DNA of 64,000 nucleotides from Streptococcus mitis (GTDB taxonomy: Bacteria > Bacillota > Bacilli > Lactobacillales > Streptococcaceae): positions 124,001 to 188,000 of the forward strand of contig NZ_PKIE01000002.1 of NCBI RefSeq assembly GCF_002860865.1, given 5' to 3'. The notes under the pieces are model-generated. The model ran no database searches and was not told the origin of the DNA. It saw only the letters and a list, made by a program, of their open reading frames with translations. Each line of letters opens with the position of its first letter. Position 1 is the stretch's first letter. Of the stretch, positions 1-9,995 are shown in pieces. The position numbers and the translations under genes were made by a program.

Positions 1-3000
1 TTGTTGGCTGGTTTAACTGTTTGATCCTGCGCTACCGGTGTTACAATATTCGCACCTGTATTCCGTTTAACAACTTCTGGATTTACAGCTTTAACATCTG
101 CTACACCTTTATCTTTAGCACCATCTACTGCTGTTTGAACTTCTGCTGCCTTCTCTGGTGTTGTTCCTGCATCTGGTTGAGAATCAATTGCAGCTGTTGC
201 TTCCTTAGCTTTCGCTTGAGCAGCTTCCTTGGCTTTGGCTTTCTCTCCATCTGTGAGATCATTACGGCCATCAATTTCTGCTTCTTTGGCTTTCAATGCA
301 TCATCGATTGCTTGCTTAGCTGCTGCTTTTGCTACTGGTGTCACAGCTTCTACAGCTCCTTTACCAGCTTCTTTAGCTTTATCTACTTCTGCATCGTCTG
401 TTGCTGCATCAATTGCTGCTTTAGCTTTATCTGCTGCATCTTTAGCTGCTTCTTTAGCTGCTTTCTTCTCGTCATCTGTCAAGTCTGTACGAGCGTCAAT
501 TGCTGATTTCTTAGCTTTAAGAGCGTCATCGATTGCTTTCTTAGCTTCTGGTTTAGCTTTGGCTTCTGGACTCACAGCTTTAACATCTGCTACACCTTTA
601 TCTTTAGCACCATCTACTGCTGTTTGAGCTTCTGCTGCTTTCTCTGGTGTTTCTGCGTTGCTTGGTTGAGCATCGATTGCATCTGTTGATTCCTTAGCTT
701 TCGCTTGAGCTTCTTCTTTGGCTTTAGCTTTCTCTTCGTCTGTGAGGTCGTTACGGCCAGCGATTTCTGCTGCTTTCTTAGCTAATTCATCCGCTACTGC
801 TTTCTTAGCTGCTTCTTTAGCTACTGGGTTAACTTTGGCGATTTCACCAGTTCCTGCTTCTTTAGCTTTATCCAATGCTGCATCGTCTGTTGCCGCATCA
901 ATTGCTGCTTTAGCTTTATCTGCTGCATCTTTAGCTGCTTCTTTAGCTGCTTTCTTCTCGTCATCTGTCAAGTCTGTACGAGCGTCAATTGCTGATTCCT
1001 TAGCTTTAAGAACGTCGTCGATTGCTTCCTTAGCTTCTGGTTTAGCTTTGGCTTCTGGATTGATTGCTTCAACTGCGCCAGTACCAGCTTCTTTAGCTTT
1101 ATCTACTTCTGCATCGTCTGTTGCTGCATCAATTGCTGCTTTAGCTTTATCTGCTGCATCTTTAGCTGCTTCTTTAGCTGCTTTCTTCTCGTCATCTGTC
1201 AAGTCTGTACGAGCATCAATTGCTGATTCCTTAGCTTTAAGAACGTCGTCGATTGCTTTCTTAGCTTCTGGTTTAGCTTTGGCTTCTGGATTGATTGCTT
1301 CAACTGCGCCAGTACCAGCTTCTTTAGCTTTATCTACTTCTGCATCGTCTGTTGCTGCATCAATTGCTGCTTTAGCTTTATCTGCTGCATCTTTAGCTGC
1401 TTCTTTAGCTGCTTTCTTCTCGTCATCTGTCAAGTCTGTACGAGCGTCAATTGCTGATTCCTTAGCTTTAAGAGCGTCATCGATTGCTTTCTTAGCTTCT
1501 GGTTTAGCTTTGGCTTCTGGACTCACAGCTTTAACATCTGCTACACCTTTATCTTTAGCACCATCTACTGCTGTTTGAGCTTCTGCTGCTTTCTCTGGTG
1601 TTTCTGCGTTGCTTGGTTGAGCATCGATTGCATCTGTCGATTCCTTAGCTTTCGCTTGAGCTTCTTCTTTGGCTTTAGCTTTCTCTTCGTCTGTGAGGTC
1701 GTTACGGCCAGCGATTTCTGCTGCTTTCTTAGCTAATTCATCCGCTACTGCTTTCTTAGCTGCTTCTTTAGCTACTGGGTTAACTTTGGCGATTTCACCA
1801 GTTCCTGCTTCTTTAGCTTTATCCAATGCTGCATCGTCTGTTGCCGCATCAATTGCTGCTTTAGCTTTATCTGCTGCATCTTTAGCTGCTTCTTTAGCTG
1901 CTTTCTTCTCGTCATCTGTCAAGTCTGTACGAGCGTCAATTGCTGATTCCTTAGCTTTAAGAACGTCGTCGATTGCTTCCTTAGCTTCTGGTTTAGCTTT
2001 GGCTTCTGGATTGATTGCTTCAACTGCGCCAGTACCAGCTTCTTTAGCTTTATCTACTTCTGCATCCTCTGTTGCTGCATCAATTGCTGCTTTAGCTTTA
2101 TCTGCTGCATCTTTAGCTGCTTCTTTAGCTGCTTTCTTCTCGTCATCTGTCAAGTCTGTACGAGCGTCAATTGCTGCTAATTTTTCTTCTAATTTTTTCG
2201 CTACTTCTGCTTTAGCCGCATCTTTAACTGCTACTGTTGGGTTGACAGCTTCTACTGCTGCTGTTCCTTCTGTTTGAGCTTTAGTTACTCCTGCATTGTC
2301 AGTTGCTGCATCAATTGCTTGATCTGCTTTTGTTGCTGCGTCTTGTGCTGCTTGTTTAGCCGCATCTTTTTCTTCTTTCGTTGCGTTTGGAGTTCCTTCA
2401 ATTGCTGCTAATTTTTCTTCTAATTTTTTCGCTACTTCTGCTTTAGCCGCATCTTTAACTGCTACTGTTGGGTTGACAGCTTCTACTGCTGCTGTTCCTT
2501 CTGTTTGAGCTTTAGTTACTCCTGCATTGTCAGTTGCTGCATCAATTGCTTGATCTGCTTTTGTTGCTGCGTCTTGTGCTGCTTGTTTAGCCGCATCTTT
2601 TTCTTCTTTCGTTGCGTTTGGAGTTCCTTCAATTGCTGCTAATTTAATTTTCTTAGCCTTATCAATTTCTAATTTAGCTTGAGCTTTTTGAAGCAACAAA
2701 GTCTGTGCATTGATATCCGCTTGATTTTTGCGATTTGCTATTTCTACATTGTTTGTTTCTTCATTCAAAATCGCTTGAGCCTTAACCACTTCTGCTTGAT
2801 AGGCAGCCCATGCTTCAGGTGTATAATCACTTTGATTTAAAGTTGCCGCTTTTGCTGCTTCCTCTTGTAGGTCAGCTTTATACATATTAATTTTAACTGT
2901 TTGTTGTGCAACTGTATCACTACCTGTTTTTTTAGTCCCGTTATCAATCAGATTTCCTGAAGTTTGATAAGAAACTGTCCCCTCTAATTGTTTTTCAATT

Positions 3001-4787
3001 GGTTTGGTAGTTGGCAAACTAAAAGTATACGTTAAAGTCTGTTCTCGTTTAGGGTCCAAATTGTTAAAATCAAGAGTCAAACTAGTTCCATTTAGTTGAG
3101 CAGAACTTGTACCTGTTGTTCCAACTAATTTTGCCCCCTCTGGCAACTCAACTCTATATTGATTATTTGTAGAAGTTGAGAATCCTTTATTAATAACTTT
3201 TACAGTCACAGTGGTATCCACAGTAGCAGAAGTAGCAGAAGTAGCTGTAGATTCATAAGTAGTGTTTACAACTTCGGATACAAGATATGAACCACTAGCA
3301 ACACGAACATTACTTACAACTCCTCCTGCATTCTCATCAGATGATATAGCTGGTCTATTGTAACTATTATCACCAGTATGATTTTCTGTACTTCTATTAA
3401 GAGCTGTTTCAAATTGAAGTCTTAATTTTGTTAATCCTTTAGGAACGTTTACAAGCACAGACATTTCTCCCATCGGAGTACCAGAATAACCTCTTGCATA
3501 CTGACCTAGTACTTCTCCTGTTTCTGGGTTTTTAACAACTAGTTTTGCTCCATTATTACCACCATTTATATTTACTGTTGATCCTCTCCAAGTTACCTTC
3601 ACTTCTTGGCCACCAACTACATCAATATCTTGATAAATAGGACCAAACTCAGGTTTTGGATTACCACTACCCGATCCTCTCCCTGGATATACTGCTAAAA
3701 CAGCTCCTATTCTAGAACCTTTATCACCCGGAAATCCATCAGCATATTGAGATGCTTTCGGAGTCCAAATAAGAGGAACTGTTGTTGTTGTTGAATTAAC
3801 AGGTTTCCATCCTGTTAATTTACTGATATCGTTCTTAACAGTAATAGGATCTGATGTTGCAGTTGGAAGTACTGCTCCTTGGCTAGTATCATTAAAATTA
3901 CCATTCACAATAGCTACATTTGTCGCATTCGTAGCTAAGGGATCTGTACTTGCTGACGTGCTAGGGGGTGCATCTGTTCGGAATGGATTGTTTGCATCTA
4001 GAGCTTGTCCATTACGTGAATCATGTTGTCCTGAATTTGCAATAGAGTTGCTTTCCGTAGCTTTCTCAGTATTGTTGGCTTTCTTACCGACAGTCGCTTT
4101 CCCTTCTGTGGTATCTAGTTTAGGACTTTCCACTTGCACTTTAGGCTTACTACGTAAACCGCTGTTCACTGTCATAAAGAGTCGTCTATAAGCTTTTGTC
4201 AACTCGTCTTGACTTTTGGCTGTTGTTAGGGCAAGTTTTGCTAATCCTAGATGTTCTTTAAGGGTTGCTACACTTTCATCTGTCTTAGTAGCATAGCTAC
4301 CTGAGGCTAATTTAGCATCAATTTCTGCTACGTAATCTTCCAGCTGTTTTTTATCCAAGGCAGGCGTAGCTTTTTCTTCTACTTCTTCTGTTGTTGAAGC
4401 AGGAGCTGGAGTTACGGATGCTGCTTCAGCAACAGGAGTTGGAGCAGGTTTTTCGTCTTGAACTTTTGAAGCAGGAGCTGACTCCACTGATGTTGAGCTT
4501 GCATCAGCAGGTGTTGGAGTAGTTGTGTCTGCTTGAGGTTTAGGAGCAGTCGAGTCACTGGCACCCGAATTTTCATCCACCTGATTATTAGTTGGAGTAG
4601 CTGCTAGGGCAGAATCTGTTGCTGTTACGTTTGGTTCTGCTGCATACACTGCGCCATTTCCCAAAAACATGAAAAATGCTGCAACCGCTACACTAGCCGC
4701 ACCAAAACTGACTTTTCGAACAGAGTAGCGAGTTACCTTCTCACGACGTGAGCGTTCTACTCGACTCATAGAATGATTATTTCCCAT
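1..4787 (-). CDS. YSIRK-type repeat-rich cell-wall surface protein (partial, C-terminus off the window)
   Basis: An open frame of about 1595 codons runs from an ATG at 4787 to the window edge. The start is set by GGAG nine bases upstream. Residues 21-29 (YSVRKVSFG) form a YSIRK/GS-type signal followed by a hydrophobic stretch and likely cleavage near VYA-A (residues 47-50), so export to the division septum and wall anchoring are expected. Next come a Pro/Thr/Ala-rich linker (about 51-125), a segment near 125-200 with a short helical repeat, a beta-rich domain (about 270-520) that could bind a ligand, and a DUF11-like beta-sandwich (about 520-620). From about residue 712 the chain consists of charged, Ala/Lys/Asp/Glu-rich DUF1542-like helical repeats. 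The LPXTG end lies outside the window. Function is unknown; adhesion or cell-surface display is an inference. Plus-strand open frames here are artefacts of the repeat composition. Confidence 0.9.
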   Translation of the reverse strand, partial: MGNNHSMSRVERSRREKVTRYSVRKVSFGAASVAVAAFFMFLGNGAVYAAEPNVTATDSALAATPTNNQVDENSGASDSTAPKPQADTTTPTPADASSTSVESAPASKVQDEKPAPTPVAEAASVTPAPASTTEEVEEKATPALDKKQLEDYVAEIDAKLASGSYATKTDESVATLKEHLGLAKLALTTAKSQDELTKAYRRLFMTVNSGLRSKPKVQVESPKLDTTEGKATVGKKANNTEKATESNSIANSGQHDSRNGQALDANNPFRTDAPPSTSASTDPLATNATNVAIVNGNFNDTSQGAVLPTATSDPITVKNDISKLTGWKPVNSTTTTVPLIWTPKASQYADGFPGDKGSRIGAVLAVYPGRGSGSGNPKPEFGPIYQDIDVVGGQEVKVTWRGSTVNINGGNNGAKLVVKNPETGEVLGQYARGYSGTPMGEMSVLVNVPKGLTKLRLQFETALNRSTENHTGDNSYNRPAISSDENAGGVVSNVRVASGSYLVSEVVNTTYESTATSATSATVDTTVTVKVINKGFSTSTNNQYRVELPEGAKLVGTTGTSSAQLNGTSLTLDFNNLDPKREQTLTYTFSLPTTKPIEKQLEGTVSYQTSGNLIDNGTKKTGSDTVAQQTVKINMYKADLQEEAAKAATLNQSDYTPEAWAAYQAEVVKAQAILNEETNNVEIANRKNQADINAQTLLLQKAQAKLEIDKAKKIKLAAIEGTPNATKEEKDAAKQAAQDAATKADQAIDAATDNAGVTKAQTEGTAAVEAVNPTVAVKDAAKAEVAKKLEEKLAAIEGTPNATKEEKDAAKQAAQDAATKADQAIDAATDNAGVTKAQTEGTAAVEAVNPTVAVKDAAKAEVAKKLEEKLAAIDARTDLTDDEKKAAKEAAKDAADKAKAAIDAATEDAEVDKAKEAGTGAVEAINPEAKAKPEAKEAIDDVLKAKESAIDARTDLTDDEKKAAKEAAKDAADKAKAAIDAATDDAALDKAKEAGTGEIAKVNPVAKEAAKKAVADELAKKAAEIAGRNDLTDEEKAKAKEEAQAKAKESTDAIDAQPSNAETPEKAAEAQTAVDGAKDKGVADVKAVSPEAKAKPEAKKAIDDALKAKESAIDARTDLTDDEKKAAKEAAKDAADKAKAAIDAATDDAEVDKAKEAGTGAVEAINPEAKAKPEAKKAIDDVLKAKESAIDARTDLTDDEKKAAKEAAKDAADKAKAAIDAATDDAEVDKAKEAGTGAVEAINPEAKAKPEAKEAIDDVLKAKESAIDARTDLTDDEKKAAKEAAKDAADKAKAAIDAATDDAALDKAKEAGTGEIAKVNPVAKEAAKKAVADELAKKAAEIAGRNDLTDEEKAKAKEEAQAKAKESTDAIDAQPSNAETPEKAAEAQTAVDGAKDKGVADVKAVSPEAKAKPEAKKAIDDALKAKKSAIDARTDLTDDEKKAAKEAAKDAADKAKAAIDAATDDAEVDKAKEAGKGAVEAVTPVAKAAAKQAIDDALKAKEAEIDGRNDLTDGEKAKAKEAAQAKAKEATAAIDSQPDAGTTPEKAAEVQTAVDGAKDKGVADVKAVNPEVVKRNTGANIVTPVAQDQTVKPAN
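100..2650 (-). repeat. Tandem 231/258-bp coding repeats (about 11 units)
   Basis: The motif reading tctttagc(t/a) recurs near 113, 371, 602, 860, 1091, 1322, 1553, 1811, 2042, 2273 and 2504. Steps are 231 or 258 bp, that is 77 or 86 residues. The 258-bp units carry nine extra codons. Units encode Lys/Asp/Glu/Ala-rich helices of DUF1542 type. The last two units (about 2171-2632) are a different subtype, again 231 bp apart. Confidence 0.9.
363..2175 (-). repeat. 951-bp higher-order duplication inside the surface protein gene
   Basis: Positions 363-1224 match 1314-2175 at an offset of 951 bp (three 231-bp units plus one 258-bp unit). I saw only four mismatches by eye (near 508, 680, 1113 and 1206 in the first copy). 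Such near-identity inside a diverged array points to a recent unequal exchange or slippage. Confidence 0.85.
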
Positions 4788-4953
4788 CTATAAAGACTCC
4801 TTTATATTATTAATTTTATGACATTAGTCTAAATGATAATCTTAACATGTAAAGACGCTGTACTATAAGTAAGTAAATACTCTACACCCAATCTTATCAC
4901 TAAAAATGATATCATTATTATATAAATAAAGCAAACATTTCGACGTTAAACTT

Positions 4954-5097
4954 AATCATTTTCAAAAAACAAACCAGGAAACTAGCCACAGGTTGCTCAA
5001 AACACTGTTTTGAGGTTGTAGATAAGACTGACGAAGTCAGTCACATATATACGGAAAGGCGATGTTGACGCGGTTTGAAGAGATTTTCGAAGAGTAT
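4954..5097 (+). repeat. BOX element (boxA-type end at 5051-5097)
   Basis: The segment ends in the boxA signature (acggaaaggcgatgttgacg then ggtttgaagagattttcg and agagtat). It contains the inner parts typical of mitis-group BOX repeats, a near-palindrome around aaaacactgttttgagg and actgacgaagtcagt. The left edge is approximate. It lies between pheT and the surface protein gene. Confidence 0.8.
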
Positions 5098-5110
5098 AGG
5101 ATTCAAAAAC

Positions 5111-5169
5111 AAAAAAAACGAACAAAATAGAATCCTGACTCTCCAGAAAACTAGTTTTATTCGTTTTTT
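5111..5169 (-). terminator. Terminator downstream of pheT
   Basis: The arms aaaaaacgaacaaaa (near 5113-5127) and ttttattcgtttttt (5155-5169) pair with one mismatch around a 27-base loop. On the minus strand the stem is followed by a T-run, 40 bases after the pheT stop. Confidence 0.6.
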
Positions 5170-5207
5170 ATGTTTAAGTCTAAATTTTCATTTCAAATTC
5201 TAATAAC

Positions 5208-7613
5208 TTAACGCACTTCTGCATTGACTTTTTCTTCGAGAGAGGCTTGGATTTTTTCCATGTAGCGTGCTACTTCTTCGTCCGTTAAGCTGTCTTCTGG
5301 ATTTTGGAAGGTCAAGCTATAAGCCATTGACTTCATACCTAGTCCCAATTTCTCGCCTGAGAAGACGTCAAAGAGTTTGATATCTGTCAAACGTTTCACG
5401 CCGGCAGCTTGGATAGCGTCCACAACTTCTTGGTGGGTCACTTCTGCCTTGAGAAGAAGGGCAACGTCACGGCTGACTGCTGGGAATTTCGTGATTTCCA
5501 CAAATGGAGCAGCTGGTTGAAGGGCGGCTTCGATGGCTGAAAGGTTGAGCTCAGCCACATAAGTTTCTGGAATATCGTAGTTCTTAGCAGTGACTGGATG
5601 CACTTGGCCAAGGAAACCAAGAACCTGATCACCAAGTGAAATCACAGCTGTACGTCCTGGGTGGAGGCTAGCGATTTCAGATGTTGCCGTATAGGTTACT
5701 TGGAGTCCCAAACGAGCAAAGAGGGCCTCAAGGATTCCCTTAGCATAGAAGAAATCAACTGGAACTGCTGCTGTTTGGAAATCTTTTTCAGCAACCAAGC
5801 CTGTCAAGGCAAAAGCAAAGCTGTTGATCTCATTTGGAAGTTCTTCTTTTGGATTGCCAGTTTGTTCAAAGACTTTTCCAATCTCGTAAAGGGCCAAGTT
5901 TTTGTTCTTACGAGCCACATTGTAAGCAACTGTATCTAGGATACCAGAAATCATATTTTGACGGAGGACAGAACGGTCCACTGTCATTGGCCACATGAGT
6001 TCAGTAAGGTTGCTTGGTTGAGCCGTAAACTCAACTGCTTTTTCAGGAGTTGTTAGAGCATAGGTGATGATTTCTGTCAAACCTGCTCCTTCAACAATCG
6101 TACGAACTTGACGGCGGAGTTTTTGTGTCGCAGTCAATTCACCAGCTGTCCCATCGTCTTTTGGTAGACTAGTTGGCAAGCGGTCATATCCATAGATACG
6201 AGCGATTTCTTCAAAGAGGTCTGCTTCGATGGTGATATCCCAACGACGACGTGGTACGCTGACTGTAAAGCTGTCTGCATTTCCAGAAAGACCAAAGCCA
6301 AGACGACGGAAGACGTCTTCTACATCAGCATAAGAAAGATCAGTTCCGAGGACACGGTTAACATCAGCAAGAGTTGAAGAAACTTCCACATCAGAGGTAT
6401 CAAGCTCACCTGCTGAAACGATACCTTTACGTACCGTCGCACCTGCAAGCTCTGCAATCATGCTAGCTGCCGCATCAAGGGCTTCATTGACTGTTGCCAC
6501 ATTGATGCCTTTTTCAAAGCGAGAAGATGACTCAGAACGAAGGTTAAGACGACCGCTGGTCTTACGAATTGATTTGCCATTGAAAACAGCAGCTTCAAGA
6601 ACAACACGAGTAGACTTTTCAGAGATTTCTGTTGCTTGACCACCCATAACACCTGCAAGGGCTACTGGCTTGTCTGCGACAGTGATGACTAGGTCATTTG
6701 TTTCCAAGTCACGTTCTTCACCATCCAAGGTCACTAATTTTTCACCAGCACGCGCTTCACGTACACGGATGTCACTCCCTTCAAAGGTATCCAAGTCAAA
6801 AGCATGCATTGGTTGACCAAAGTAGAGCAGGATGTAGTTTGTCACGTCCACTACGTTGTTGATTGGACGGATTCCTTCGTTCATGAGAAGGTTTTGCAAC
6901 CATTGTGGACTTGGTGCGATAGTCACATTGTCCAAGATACGAGCGGCATAGTAAGGCGCCTTGTCTGTCTCAATGCCCACAGAAAGAGCATCTGCTGCAG
7001 CTTGGTCAGTTTCTGAAAGAGTAAATTCTTTAAAGTTGACTGCCTTATCGTAGATAGCTGCTACTTCGTGAGCTACCCCACGCATAGAAAGGGCATCTGC
7101 ACGGTTGGGTGTGATAGAAAGTTCGATGATTTCATCATCCAAGTCTAGGTATGAGAAGACATCCTCACCTGGAACGGCATTTTCTGGCAAGATTTGGATG
7201 CCATCTGCGAATTCCTTAGGTACAACTGAGTCAGAAATTCCCAATTCACCAAGTGAACAGATCATCCCAAGTGACTCAAGACCGCGGATTTTCCCTTTTT
7301 TGATCTTGTAATTGTCAGCGATGCGAGCTCCCGGAAGTGCCACCATGACCTTGATGCCTGCACGCACATTCGGTGCACCACAGACGATTTGACGGGCTTC
7401 TTCTTCTCCAACGTTAACCTGACAAACATGGAGGTGAGTTTCTGACACATCTTCGCAAGACAAGACCTCACCGACGACAATTTTTGAGAGACCAGCAGCA
7501 GGTGATTCGACACCTTCTACCTCGATCCCTGTAGTTGACATTTTTTCAGCCAACTCTTGTGATGGCACATCAATGTCCACCAATTCTTTTAACCATTTAT
7601 AAGATACAAGCAT
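5208..7613 (-). CDS. pheT: Phenylalanine-tRNA ligase beta subunit
   Basis: PheT (801 aa, normal length) pairs with PheS in the alpha2-beta2 synthetase that charges tRNA-Phe in the cytosol. The N-terminal [14 protein letters not shown] start is typical. An OB-fold EMAP-like tRNA-binding region follows (about residues 40-150). The B3/B4 editing core includes [11 protein letters not shown] near 265-275. The B5 domain spans roughly 405-475, and the C-terminal FDX-ACB anticodon-binding domain starts near [16 protein letters not shown]. It is the last gene of the T-box-controlled unit pheS-GNAT-pheT and is followed by a terminator. Nothing is missing. Confidence 0.98.
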   Translation of the reverse strand: MLVSYKWLKELVDIDVPSQELAEKMSTTGIEVEGVESPAAGLSKIVVGEVLSCEDVSETHLHVCQVNVGEEEARQIVCGAPNVRAGIKVMVALPGARIADNYKIKKGKIRGLESLGMICSLGELGISDSVVPKEFADGIQILPENAVPGEDVFSYLDLDDEIIELSITPNRADALSMRGVAHEVAAIYDKAVNFKEFTLSETDQAAADALSVGIETDKAPYYAARILDNVTIAPSPQWLQNLLMNEGIRPINNVVDVTNYILLYFGQPMHAFDLDTFEGSDIRVREARAGEKLVTLDGEERDLETNDLVITVADKPVALAGVMGGQATEISEKSTRVVLEAAVFNGKSIRKTSGRLNLRSESSSRFEKGINVATVNEALDAAASMIAELAGATVRKGIVSAGELDTSDVEVSSTLADVNRVLGTDLSYADVEDVFRRLGFGLSGNADSFTVSVPRRRWDITIEADLFEEIARIYGYDRLPTSLPKDDGTAGELTATQKLRRQVRTIVEGAGLTEIITYALTTPEKAVEFTAQPSNLTELMWPMTVDRSVLRQNMISGILDTVAYNVARKNKNLALYEIGKVFEQTGNPKEELPNEINSFAFALTGLVAEKDFQTAAVPVDFFYAKGILEALFARLGLQVTYTATSEIASLHPGRTAVISLGDQVLGFLGQVHPVTAKNYDIPETYVAELNLSAIEAALQPAAPFVEITKFPAVSRDVALLLKAEVTHQEVVDAIQAAGVKRLTDIKLFDVFSGEKLGLGMKSMAYSLTFQNPEDSLTDEEVARYMEKIQASLEEKVNAEVR

Positions 7614-7689
7614 AATTTAGTTCTCCAGAATGACAGTTGCCACTCTGGTTCTTTTCCTTTCCTATCATTTCAATAGAAGAATCATCTTC

Positions 7690-8199
7690 TTACCTTAATT
7701 TCTTTCTCAGTAACCAATCCGTATCTACTTTTTGACCAACCATAAAATGATGTTGGCTAAATTTTTCAAAACCATATCGATTATAAAATGCTTGAGCTTT
7801 TGTATTATGCTCCCAAACACCTAACCAAGCCCAGGAAAAACTATTTTTTGTAGCAAGTTCAAGAGCAAATTCAAACAGTTGCTTACCGAATCCAAATCCT
7901 TGGAATTTTTGTAGCACATAGAGGCGTTGAATTTCAAAAGCATCCTCTAATTCTCTCTCAGTTTGAGCACTTCCCCAGTTGACTTTGAGAAAACCAGCTA
8001 TCTCCTCTTCATGCATAATGAAATAGGTTTCGGATTCTGGATTTTCCAACTCAGTAGACAAAACTCTCAGACTATAAGCATCTTCAAAGTATTCCTGTAA
8101 CTGCTCTTCCGTATTATCATGAACAAATGTTTCACGAAAGGTTTGTTTGGCAATTTTCGCCAACACCTCAACATCTGCCATTTCTACTTTTCTAATCAT
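7690..8199 (-). CDS. GNAT-family N-acetyltransferase inserted between pheS and pheT
   Basis: This 169-aa protein has the GNAT fold: an N-terminal beta-alpha entry ([19 protein letters not shown]) and the acetyl-CoA pyrophosphate loop region RLYVLQKFQGFGFGKQLFEFAL (Q-x-x-G-x-G/K pattern, about 91-112). The C-terminal part NTKAQAFYNRYGFEKFSQHHF is typical of small-molecule and protein acetylases. Its ATG overlaps the pheS stop by one base (taATG), so translation is probably coupled and expression follows Phe starvation through the T-box. The substrate is unknown. I recall the same arrangement in pneumococcus, so it is a conserved insertion rather than a local one. Confidence 0.9.
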   Translation of the reverse strand: MIRKVEMADVEVLAKIAKQTFRETFVHDNTEEQLQEYFEDAYSLRVLSTELENPESETYFIMHEEEIAGFLKVNWGSAQTERELEDAFEIQRLYVLQKFQGFGFGKQLFEFALELATKNSFSWAWLGVWEHNTKAQAFYNRYGFEKFSQHHFMVGQKVDTDWLLRKKLR

Positions 8200-9245
8200 T
8201 ATTTAAACTGTTCTGAGAAGCGGACATCTCCTTGGTAGAATCCACGGATATCGTTGATTCCGTAACGGAGCATAGCTACACGCTCTTGACCAAGACCAAA
8301 GGCAAATCCAGAGTAAACAGTCGCATCGATACCACTCATTTCAAGGACACGTGGGTGAACCATACCGGCACCCATAATTTCGATCCAACCTGTTTTCTTA
8401 CATACGTTACAGCCTTCTCCACCACACTTGAAGCAAGAAACATCCACCTCAACAGATGGCTCTGTGAATGGGAAGTAGGATGGACGCAGACGGATTTGAC
8501 GCTCTTCACCGAACATTTTTTGCACAATCAACTGAAGGGTTCCTTGAAGGTCTGCCATAGAGATATTTTTCCCAACAACCAAGCCTTCAATTTGGTGGAA
8601 CTGGTGACTGTGGGTCGCATCGTCCGTATCACGACGGAACACACGCCCTGGTGAGATCATTTTCAAAGGACCTTTAGAGAAATCATGGGCATCCATAGCA
8701 CGCGCCTGCACTGGAGACGTGTGGGTACGGAGCAAGATTTCTTCAGTGATATAGAAAGTATCCTGCATATCACGAGCTGGGTGGTCTTTGGGAAGGTTCA
8801 TACGTTCAAAGTTATAGTAGTCTTGCTCCACTTCAAAACCATCCACGACTTGGTAACCCATCCCAATGAAAATATCTTCGATTTCTTCACTGGTTTGTGT
8901 CAAAACGTGACGGTGACCAGTCGCAACTGGACGACCTGGAAGCGTCACATCGATACTCTCGCTAGCAAGTTGAGCCGCGACTTTCTTTTCTTCCAAGAGC
9001 TTAGCTGTTTCTTCAAAGGCTGCTGTCAAGACATCACGAGCTTCATTGACGTGTTTCCCAATGATTGGACGCATCTCAGCAGAAACATCTTTCATCCCTT
9101 TGAGGATTTCAGTAAGCGAACCCTTTTTACCAAGGACAGAGACACGCAAATCTTGCATCTCTTTTTTATTTTCAGCAGTAATCTGCTTCAAGCTAGCCAG
9201 CGTTTCTTCACGAAGCGCTTTTAATTGTTCTTCAATAGTTGACAT
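8199..9245 (-). CDS. pheS: Phenylalanine-tRNA ligase alpha subunit
   Basis: PheS (348 aa) is the catalytic subunit that makes Phe-AMP and transfers Phe to tRNA-Phe. I chose the ATG at 9245 because GGAGGAAT precedes it by about seven bases and the protein then begins [14 protein letters not shown] with the expected coiled-coil. The longer open frame up to 9326 reads through the T-box terminator. Class II motifs are visible: the [10 protein letters not shown] region, motif 2 around [23 protein letters not shown], and motif 3 in [19 protein letters not shown] Cys-rich insertion ([17 protein letters not shown]) lies in the catalytic domain. It overlaps the following GNAT gene by one base. Confidence 0.98.
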   Translation of the reverse strand: MSTIEEQLKALREETLASLKQITAENKKEMQDLRVSVLGKKGSLTEILKGMKDVSAEMRPIIGKHVNEARDVLTAAFEETAKLLEEKKVAAQLASESIDVTLPGRPVATGHRHVLTQTSEEIEDIFIGMGYQVVDGFEVEQDYYNFERMNLPKDHPARDMQDTFYITEEILLRTHTSPVQARAMDAHDFSKGPLKMISPGRVFRRDTDDATHSHQFHQIEGLVVGKNISMADLQGTLQLIVQKMFGEERQIRLRPSYFPFTEPSVEVDVSCFKCGGEGCNVCKKTGWIEIMGAGMVHPRVLEMSGIDATVYSGFAFGLGQERVAMLRYGINDIRGFYQGDVRFSEQFK

Positions 9246-9259
9246 AATTCCTCCATCAG

Positions 9260-9474
9260 TCTCTCGTAGATAAAAAGAAAACCACATGCCAAAAACTCCA
9301 CTCGGAGCGTTGACACGCGGTACCATCCGTTTTCATCTGACAAGTCAGACCTTCATTTCTAAATCCATGCACAAGTGAATTCACCCAGCTTTCATATAGA
9401 GAGCTTACAGTCACGGCTCTCCTCCCTGATATACTTCCCTTGAGTTACTAGTCTTGCAGATTTCTATTCAATTA
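9260..9474 (-). promoter_or_regulatory. T-box riboswitch, tRNA-Phe responsive
   Basis: On the minus strand the T-box core ACGGATGGTACCGCGTG lies at 9314-9330. It is followed by a hairpin (GCTCC/GGAG) and TTTTTGG at 9291-9310 that can act as terminator. A candidate specifier UUC (Phe) lies at 9377-9379 inside GTGAATTCAC, upstream of the core as expected. Uncharged tRNA-Phe would stabilise the antiterminator and raise pheS-GNAT-pheT expression. Exact stem limits were not folded. Confidence 0.92.
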
Positions 9475-9480
9475 CTACTT

Positions 9481-9509
9481 AGTTTATCAGATTTTTAGTT
9501 AAAAAACAA
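9481..9509 (-). promoter_or_regulatory. Promoter of the pheS T-box transcript
   Basis: Minus strand -35 TTGTTT (9504-9509), 17-base spacer and -10 TAAACT (9481-9486). Transcription would start near 9474, at the beginning of the T-box leader. Confidence 0.6.
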
Positions 9510-9515
9510 GTTAGA

Positions 9516-9995
9516 TTAGACTAATTTCAGTATAAAACTCGTTCCTTTTTCTGTTGCTCCATTTTCCACAAATCCAAGCGACTTGAAACAGCGCCTAGAT
9601 ACATGATTGTAAGTGTAGATTTCCTTGACTCTCAATTCTTTCCATCCTTTTACTCGAGCCAATTCAATCAAAGTACTTAGAATCTTTTTTCCAAGTCCTC
9701 GATGTTGGTAAGCGGAATTCCCAATCACAATGGGGAGATTATCCTGAGATAGTGTAACATCCCCAATTGGAAACCATTCTCCCTTCTCCTTGACTTCAAT
9801 CCAAAAAAGTTCACCGTGCTGATCCAAATAGGAATACATGGCTTCCAAAGTTTCTTGACTGTAAGGAAGCTTTACCCCATCTACGAGGTAAACCAAGTTC
9901 ACATCCTGATACCAAGCAAAAGCTTCCTCACAATGATTGACCTTACAATAAGGAACGAGACGTAGTGCATTATCTATTTGTAAAATCTGTTTCAT
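9516..9995 (-). CDS. GNAT-family N-acetyltransferase
   Basis: This 159-aa protein has the GNAT core: beta strands ending at LPIVIGNSAYQ, then the acetyl-CoA loop QHRGLGKKILSTLIELA (about 98-114, R-x-x-G-x-G/K), and the C-terminal pattern NHVSRRCFKSLGFVE. The substrate is unknown. Its start lies 26 bases inside the upstream ParB-fold gene, so the two are translationally coupled and probably work together. It is the last gene of the ribU-PAP2-ParB-GNAT run and lies just before the pheS promoter. Confidence 0.88.
   Translation of the reverse strand: MKQILQIDNALRLVPYCKVNHCEEAFAWYQDVNLVYLVDGVKLPYSQETLEAMYSYLDQHGELFWIEVKEKGEWFPIGDVTLSQDNLPIVIGNSAYQHRGLGKKILSTLIELARVKGWKELRVKEIYTYNHVSRRCFKSLGFVENGATEKGTSFILKLV

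Noticed and set aside
21..2277. Several plus-strand open frames (21-506, 229-627, 718-1578, 1669-2277) that look like Ala/Ser-rich proteins
   Set aside because: They are the complement of the repeat region of the minus-strand surface protein, lack ribosome sites, and exist because the repeat composition excludes stop codons in other frames.
100..2650. Possible CRISPR or satellite array
   Set aside because: Units are 231-258 bp, coding and in frame without unique spacers, so this is a protein repeat.
9246..9326. Longer N-terminus of pheS starting at 9326
   Set aside because: It would translate through the T-box terminator and begin without a ribosome site; the ATG at 9245 has GGAGGAAT and gives the normal protein.
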